Position numbers and translations under genes: made by a program
Assembly: GCA_964506685.1 (NCBI GenBank)
Contig: CAZDMQ010000002.1
Coordinates: forward strand, 1-64,000
From: UBA5336 sp964506685
GTDB taxonomy: Bacteria; Pseudomonadota; Alphaproteobacteria; Caulobacterales; Hyphomonadaceae
Direction: 5' to 3'
Length of the DNA: 64,000 nt
In this document: piece after piece, positions 59,406-64,000 of the stretch
Layout: the number at the start of each line of letters is the position of its first letter
Position numbering within the stretch: position 1 is the first letter of the stretch
The notes under the pieces: generated by a model
What the model was told of the DNA's origin: nothing
Database searches by the model: none
What the model saw: only the letters and a program-made list of their open reading frames with translations

Positions 59406-60599
59406 ATGGCCACGGAAGCGACAGGGCATGAGGACGAGCCGCTGAGCGACGAGCAGCTCGCGGCGATCGCCAACCGGCCATCGGTCGAGTTCGACGAAGT
59501 GGTGCTGCAGGCCGATTATGCGGCCCGCGCGGCGATCAGTTTCTACCGGTTTCGCCAGTTGGGTGGCGGTCGGGATATCAAGGGCAAGCCGCACAGCCTG
59601 AAGTTCGGCCAGTCCGCCGGCAGGGGCATCCACTACGTATCCGACCATCCGCAGGTGCGGCTGCTCAACCTGTCCATCGTCGCGCTGCTGGTATTGTTCG
59701 AGAGCGCGGCGAATGCGTATTTCTTCGCCCGCCAGAGCGAGTTCGGCATTTCGGGCGGCCTGTTCCAGGCGGCGGCGGTGTCTCTGGCCAATGTCGCGAC
59801 CAGCTATTTCATCATCGGTTTCTGGGGGCTGCGCCACGCGTCCATGCCGACGGGCGGGCAGCCCTTCTGGCGGCCCCAGCGGCGCGACGTGATCCGGCTG
59901 TTCGGTGTGCTGGCCATTCTTCTCGGAGTGACCATGGTGCTGCTGGTCAACCTCTCGGCGGCCCATTACCGGAATATCATCGATCTCCGCGCGGAAGGGC
60001 TGCAGCTGGCCGGCGAGGTGCTGGTTACCTTCCCCCGCTTCTGGATGAGCGCGGACGCATGCGAGGCGATCCTTGGCTCGCCCATCGGCGATTCCATCGG
60101 CAGCGCGGCGACGAGCGCCATGTGCCGGCCCTTCGCGCTGCATTCCCTGGATGCCATGGTCCTGTTTGCGCTGGGGCTGGCCATCTCCGCGATTGCCGCG
60201 TTCGAAGGGCGGCGGGCTGACAGCGCCTTTCCCGGCTTCTCGGATGCGGCGCGCAGCATCGAGCAGGCGAGGCGGGAACTGCAGGATGCGCTGGACGATT
60301 ATTATGCGAGCTATGAGGACTTCCTGGAAGACCAGGAGGTCCTGCTGTTCGGCAGCGACGAGGACGAGAAGAGGGGCGAAACAGCGGCCGGGGAGGGCCG
60401 GCGGCGCTTCATCCGGGCCGAGCGCGCGCAAATCATTGCCGGGCTCGACGCGCGCGTCGAGCCGTATCGCAACCTCCTGACCAGCAGCGCCGATACCCTG
60501 CGGGACGAGTTCGACGTGCCGCGCGAGGCGGTCGAGCTGATCAGCGGCAAGCGCTTCAGGTATCCGGCGCCCCCGACCGGCGACGAGGCGGGCAGCTGA
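59406..60599 (+). CDS. Four-helix membrane protein with C-terminal coiled coil, unknown function
   Basis: A 397-residue protein I cannot assign to a family. An 80-residue soluble N-terminus is acidic. Four predicted membrane helices follow (about 87-107, 117-142, 163-185, 247-267); a roughly 60-residue, probably periplasmic loop between helices 3 and 4 contains two cysteines (MSADACEA, SAMCRPF). The C-terminal 130 residues are highly charged and helical (SIEQARRELQDALDDYYASYEDFLEDQ), likely a cytoplasmic coiled coil. ATG 59406 follows GGGGGA at longer than usual spacing. Its stop overlaps the next gene's start (TGATG), so the two proteins probably act as a pair. Confidence 0.75.
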   Translation: MATEATGHEDEPLSDEQLAAIANRPSVEFDEVVLQADYAARAAISFYRFRQLGGGRDIKGKPHSLKFGQSAGRGIHYVSDHPQVRLLNLSIVALLVLFESAANAYFFARQSEFGISGGLFQAAAVSLANVATSYFIIGFWGLRHASMPTGGQPFWRPQRRDVIRLFGVLAILLGVTMVLLVNLSAAHYRNIIDLRAEGLQLAGEVLVTFPRFWMSADACEAILGSPIGDSIGSAATSAMCRPFALHSLDAMVLFALGLAISAIAAFEGRRADSAFPGFSDAARSIEQARRELQDALDDYYASYEDFLEDQEVLLFGSDEDEKRGETAAGEGRRRFIRAERAQIIAGLDARVEPYRNLLTSSADTLRDEFDVPREAVELISGKRFRYPAPPTGDEAGS

Positions 60600-61411
60600 T
60601 GGCCCGCCGCCGCAGCCGCCGACAGAAGCGCCAGCAGCGCATGGCGCTCGTGAATTTCGCGCTCGCAGCCATCGCCATCGGGATCATCGGCTTCTCGGTC
60701 TATGCGCTGCAGCCCAAGCCCTATGACGAGCGGACCCTGTGCACGATCAGCGAGGAGCTGCCGCCGCACACGGCCATCATCATCGACAAGACCGATTCCT
60801 ATTCCCCGCAGCAGGCGCAGCTGATCGCCGATCTCATCCGTGCTGCCGGACGCGGCCTTGCCGTCGGTGAACGCCTCACCCTGTTCGAACTCGACGCCAG
60901 CGGCGTATTCGATCCGCGCGGAGAGTTTTCGCTGTGCAATCCGGGACGCGGGGGACAGGTCAACCCGCTCTTCCGCAATCCCGAGATGATCGAAGCGCGA
61001 TATGCCACCCTGTTCGAAGGACCGCTGGAGCAGGAACTGGCCGATCTTGTGGAGCCGAAGCAGGCGCCGGCGAGCCCGATCCTCGAAGCCATGGCGCGGC
61101 TCGGCCAGACCGAGGCGTTCTCGGCCGAGGTGCCGCGCCGGCGGCTGGTCCTGATCTCGGACATGCTGCAGAATTCCGACGCCTTCACGGCCTATGGCGG
61201 CGGCGCGACCTTGCCGGAGGGACTTCCGTCGCCGGCGACCGTGGCCGAGCGCTTCGCCCGCCGCTATGGCCGGTCGCTTGACGGGGTGGCGGTCGAGATC
61301 CGACTGATCCCGCGCGACCGCTTCGTCGACATGCAGCGCGGCGCGCTCAAGGCTTACTGGCAGGACGTCTTCCGCGACCTCGGGATACGCGACACCTGGA
61401 GGGACCTCTGA
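60599..61411 (+). CDS. Membrane-anchored von Willebrand A-like protein, unknown function
   Basis: A 270-residue protein with a strongly basic N-terminus (ARRRSRRQKRQQR), one transmembrane anchor (about 17-36) and a soluble extracytoplasmic domain. The soluble part looks vWA-like. The first strand, TAIIIDKTDSYSPQQA, carries a modified metal-site motif (Asp63, Asp66 and Ser67 rather than DxSxS). A later strand reads RRRLVLISDMLQNSD. Two cysteines occur at CTI and LCNPG. Such domains bind partners through a metal ion. The start is fused to the stop of the four-helix membrane protein gene, so a complex of the two is the simplest reading. I do not recognise a named system. Confidence 0.72.
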   Translation: MARRRSRRQKRQQRMALVNFALAAIAIGIIGFSVYALQPKPYDERTLCTISEELPPHTAIIIDKTDSYSPQQAQLIADLIRAAGRGLAVGERLTLFELDASGVFDPRGEFSLCNPGRGGQVNPLFRNPEMIEARYATLFEGPLEQELADLVEPKQAPASPILEAMARLGQTEAFSAEVPRRRLVLISDMLQNSDAFTAYGGGATLPEGLPSPATVAERFARRYGRSLDGVAVEIRLIPRDRFVDMQRGALKAYWQDVFRDLGIRDTWRDL

Positions 61412-61449
61412 GCGGCGCGCCGGGGCGGGGCGGCGAGCGTGTTCCAGGC

Positions 61450-63126
61450 TCAGGGGAGCTTCTCTGCCGCACCGATATCGAGCGCACCCTGGATGCGGGC
61501 ATCGCCATAGACATCGGCAGAGCCGGCGCCGGGAATGACCCCGCCGCTGAAAAGCCCGTTCCAGAACGGGGAGGTGAAGCTGGTGATGTCCTCGACAAAC
61601 CCGCCCATGCCTTCGGCCGGTGAGCCCTCCTGCAGGCGGGCATTGGCGCTCGCCCGATCGACGAGAAGCGGGTCAGCCGCGACCGGCGAACTGTCGGCCA
61701 CCGGCACGCCGTCTATCGCCTGGTCGGCCCACCAGAGATTGTTGCGCCATTCCACCTGTTCCGGCGTCCCGATGATTTTCACGCCTTCGGACTGGTCTGC
61801 TTCGGAGATGATGATGTTGTTGACAAGGGTCAGCGCGCTGGCCCGGTACTGGATGAAGATTTCCGAACCGAAGCCGATATTGCCGTAGAAGGTGTTGTTG
61901 GCGATGCTGATCCGCTCGGCTCGCCCGCCGCCGCGTGCGGTCGGGTCGGATGAGAACCCGCCAATGGCCAGCCCGGCCTGGCGGTTGTCGTGGACAAGGT
62001 TCGAGGCGATCAGCACGTCTTCCGAGGCTTCGCCGGGGGCCTCGGCGCCGACCTCGATCCCGATATCATTGCCGGTCGCGATGTTGCGTTCGATCACCAT
62101 GTTGCGACCGCCATCGACATAGAAGCCGACGGCGGATCCGGCATCGCCGTCGTACCAGGGATTGTCGAGATTGGAGTTCGCGATCGCCTGGTTGCCCCGC
62201 ACGAGGCCATTGCGTGCCCGGTTGGTCCCGTCGGCACACACCCCGCACGTATCGGGCTCGAAGCCGATGAAATCGAAGCCGATATTGTTATTCTCGCGCG
62301 AGATGTTGCCGCTCACGATGAAGCCATCGATGTTGCCGTTGAGCGTAATGGCTTCGGAGGAGGCCAGCGTATTGCCGAAGACCTCATTGTCGAGCAGGCT
62401 GACCTCGCGCAGGGCCGCCGACCGCGTGCCATAGACGCCGATGCCATTGGCGCCGACGGCGCAGCCCGACGCTTCGCTACAGGTCGAGCGGTTGGCGATG
62501 CCGGACACCCGATTGAACTGGAGCGTGATGTCCTCGCCGGCACCCTCGACAAGGATGCCCACCGGCGTGTCGTTGATCTCGACACCTGCAGCGGTGCGGA
62601 AATCGCGGATGTCGAAGCCCGATACAACAACATGGCTGGCATCACGGAGTGTGATCATGCCCAGCCGGCCCGACGGGGTGAAGCCGCTGCCGTCCAGAAT
62701 GACCTCGCCATCGGCAAACAGGATAACGGGCTCGGAGGCTGTACCGGAATCGGCGCTGCCGTCGAACACGACCTGCTGGGCATAAGTGCCCGGCTGCACC
62801 GCGATGGCGGTGCCCGGTCCGGCGGCATCGACGGCCGCCTGGAGGGTTGCCAGTGGAGCCGCTTCTGTTCCTGGATTGGTGTCGCTGCCGGTGGGGGCGA
62901 CGAAGAGCGTGCCCTCGCCGGGAGGAACGGGCGTCGGCGTCGGCGTCGGAGTGGGGGTAGGTGTTGGTGTTGGTGTTGGTGTTGGTGTTGGTGTTGGGGC
63001 GGGTGCCGGAGTGGGCGAGGGCGACGCGCCACCCCCGCCACCGCCGCTGCAGGCGGTGATCGAGGCCAGGGCGAGGCTGGCTGCGCCGATCAGGAGCGCC
63101 CGCCGGAGGGTTGCAACGCCAGTCAT
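61450..63126 (-). CDS. Right-handed beta-helix lipoprotein with Pro-Thr linker
   Basis: A 558-residue secreted lipoprotein. The lipobox ITAC gives lipidated Cys26, followed by a Gly run and a (Pro-Thr)n tether (about 36-66). The rest is a parallel beta-helix: repeated ILVEGAGEDITLQFNRVSG, VSLLDNEVFGN, FIVSGNISRENN, IERNIATGNDIGIEVG and ISIANNTFYGN coils of about 22 residues, as in DUF1565/NosD-like and polysaccharide lyase or mannuronan epimerase proteins. FVAPTGSDTNPGTEAAPLATLQAAVDAA is the DUF1565-like entry. No lyase catalytic set was identified with confidence. It probably acts on or binds a surface polysaccharide. The neighbouring sugar-nucleotide epimerase fits a cell-surface glycan context. 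Confidence 0.85.
   Translation of the reverse strand: MTGVATLRRALLIGAASLALASITACSGGGGGGASPSPTPAPAPTPTPTPTPTPTPTPTPTPTPTPVPPGEGTLFVAPTGSDTNPGTEAAPLATLQAAVDAAGPGTAIAVQPGTYAQQVVFDGSADSGTASEPVILFADGEVILDGSGFTPSGRLGMITLRDASHVVVSGFDIRDFRTAAGVEINDTPVGILVEGAGEDITLQFNRVSGIANRSTCSEASGCAVGANGIGVYGTRSAALREVSLLDNEVFGNTLASSEAITLNGNIDGFIVSGNISRENNNIGFDFIGFEPDTCGVCADGTNRARNGLVRGNQAIANSNLDNPWYDGDAGSAVGFYVDGGRNMVIERNIATGNDIGIEVGAEAPGEASEDVLIASNLVHDNRQAGLAIGGFSSDPTARGGGRAERISIANNTFYGNIGFGSEIFIQYRASALTLVNNIIISEADQSEGVKIIGTPEQVEWRNNLWWADQAIDGVPVADSSPVAADPLLVDRASANARLQEGSPAEGMGGFVEDITSFTSPFWNGLFSGGVIPGAGSADVYGDARIQGALDIGAAEKLP
62960..62995. repeat. Hexanucleotide tandem repeat (six copies) encoding the Pro-Thr linker
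   Basis: Six perfect copies of GGTGTT (plus strand), flanked on the low-coordinate side by degenerate hexamers, encode the Thr-Pro run of the beta-helix lipoprotein. The 6-base unit keeps the frame, so slippage would lengthen or shorten the tether rather than switch the gene off. Confidence 0.9.
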
Positions 63127-63169
63127 GTCTCACCTCTACCGAAAGGACGCACCCGTCATTTTCTCCCGC

Positions 63170-64000
63170 TTATGCAGCAGCCGACCCGCCTGTTGCCAGC
63201 GTTTTTTCAAGACCGTTTGGTAACGATGTCGTTGGGCTCACGCCGAGGGCGCTGATCATGGCCCGATTGTCACCAAGCGAGCGGCGGATGTCGCCGGCCC
63301 GCGCCGGTCCGAACCGGATCTGCCCCCGCTGGCCGGTAATCGCCCCCAGCGTTTCGGCAAGCTGCAGGATGGTGGTCTCTGCGCCCGTACAGACATTGAA
63401 CACGCGTGCGCCACTGCGTCCGGTGTCCATGGCGGCCACCAGGGCCCGGCAGACATCGCCGACAAAGATGAAGTCCCGGCTCTGGATGCCATCGCCATGA
63501 ATGGTGATGTCGAGGCCGCGGGCCAGCCGGTCGGCGAACACCGAAATCACACCGGAATAGGGTGAGCGGGGATCCTGGCGCGGCCCATAGACATTGAAGA
63601 ACCGCATGCCGGTGGTGGGGACGCCATGGACCTCTAGCGCGGGCACGGCGTGGAGTTCACAGCCATACTTGTCCGCGCCATAGGCGGTCAGCGGCCGCCG
63701 GGGCGCGGTTTCGGCGAGGGGCACGTCCTGGCTGGCGCCGTAGACTGCGGCCGAGGAGGCATAGACGACGGGAATGCGGCCTGCGTCGCGCGCAGCTTCG
63801 TAGACATGGATGGTACCGGTCAGGTTGGTGGCATGGCAGGCGGCCCAGCGCTCATTGCCTGCCTGAACCGAAGCGATTGCAGCAAGATGGAAGCAGCCGT
63901 CCATCCCGGCCATGGCTGTACGCACATCGCCGATCCGGGTGATGTCGCCGACGACGAGCTCTGCGCCCTCCGGAACATTCTCCGGGGCGCCGGTCGAGAG
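63170..64000 (-). CDS. NAD-dependent sugar-nucleotide epimerase/dehydratase (5' end outside window)
   Basis: Partial gene: 277 codons are present and the frame stays open to the right edge, so the N-terminal Rossmann glycine motif is missing. The extended short-chain dehydrogenase fold is clear: GCFHLAAIASVQ, the catalytic Ser in VYASSAAVYG, the Tyr-Lys pair in YGADK, the MRFFNVYGPRQDP substrate loop and SRDFIFVGDVCRALV. This is the UDP-glucose 4-epimerase-like group (GalE/WcaG type). It likely makes a sugar nucleotide for surface polysaccharide. The C-terminus is Ala/Ser-rich. The stop lies 44 bases upstream of the beta-helix lipoprotein start, in the same direction. Confidence 0.88.
   Translation of the reverse strand, partial: LSTGAPENVPEGAELVVGDITRIGDVRTAMAGMDGCFHLAAIASVQAGNERWAACHATNLTGTIHVYEAARDAGRIPVVYASSAAVYGASQDVPLAETAPRRPLTAYGADKYGCELHAVPALEVHGVPTTGMRFFNVYGPRQDPRSPYSGVISVFADRLARGLDITIHGDGIQSRDFIFVGDVCRALVAAMDTGRSGARVFNVCTGAETTILQLAETLGAITGQRGQIRFGPARAGDIRRSLGDNRAMISALGVSPTTSLPNGLEKTLATGGSAAA

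Noticed and set aside
62930..63000. CRISPR-like or other spaced repeat array
   Set aside because: The repeats are contiguous hexamers with no spacers and lie inside a coding frame as Pro-Thr codons.

Overview
The window looks like chromosome from a GC-rich alphaproteobacterium, probably of the Caulobacterales/Maricaulales/Hyphomonadales group. This is inferred from gene content: an alphaproteobacterial LexA with a GTTC-N7-GTTC box, ftsB beside a split pyruvate dehydrogenase operon, a PopA-like degenerate GGDEF protein, and ComEC divergent from gltX-gltA. I cannot name a genus. No rRNA, tRNA or CRISPR array was recognised.

Layout. (a) 1-8.5 kb is an accessory, visibly less GC-rich block: an H-NOX nitric-oxide sensor, an overlapping hybrid histidine kinase, a DUF4402 pilin-like protein, a chaperone, an usher-like outer-membrane protein and a NarL/LuxR-type regulator. 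It ends in a doubly inactivated tyrosine recombinase pseudogene. (b) 8.5-18 kb holds a PopA-like c-di-GMP effector, an alpha-methylacyl-CoA racemase family gene with a histidine phosphatase, a structured small-RNA candidate with a clean terminator, SOS-controlled lexA, trpC, trpD and a UvrD/PcrA helicase. (c) 18.2-25 kb is ftsB and the pyruvate dehydrogenase operon (pdhA, MAPEG gene, lipoylated pdhB, Uma2 nuclease, pdhC, lpd). (d) 25-36 kb is mixed: a thioesterase-like protein, a DUF3179 protein, a large MscK-type channel, a GNAT-nitrilase fusion, and a second usher-like protein with a small secreted partner. (e) 36.3-49.7 kb is a four-gene minus-strand operon for a Pfa-type (polyunsaturated fatty acid/secondary lipid) iterative synthase. 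Its order is ER, KS-MAT-ACP-ACP, free-standing KR, then KS-CLF-AT-DH-DH. (f) 49.9-64 kb has a divergent GGDEF-EAL enzyme, gltA, gltX, comEC, fhs, an unrecognised two-gene membrane/vWA-like pair, a beta-helix lipoprotein with a Pro-Thr linker, and a sugar-nucleotide epimerase running off the right edge.

Two systems stand out. The first is the Pfa cluster: ER is encoded first and the AT sits inside the PfaC-like protein, as I recall for myxobacterial clusters, but the KR is split out and there are only two ACPs. A divergent c-di-GMP enzyme and an unassigned palindrome lie at its promoter. The second is the NO-sensing locus, in which a NO-selective-looking H-NOX, a kinase and a response regulator bracket a pilus-like assembly system, suggesting NO-controlled surface attachment. 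Functions are inferred from motifs read by eye; no database search was run.
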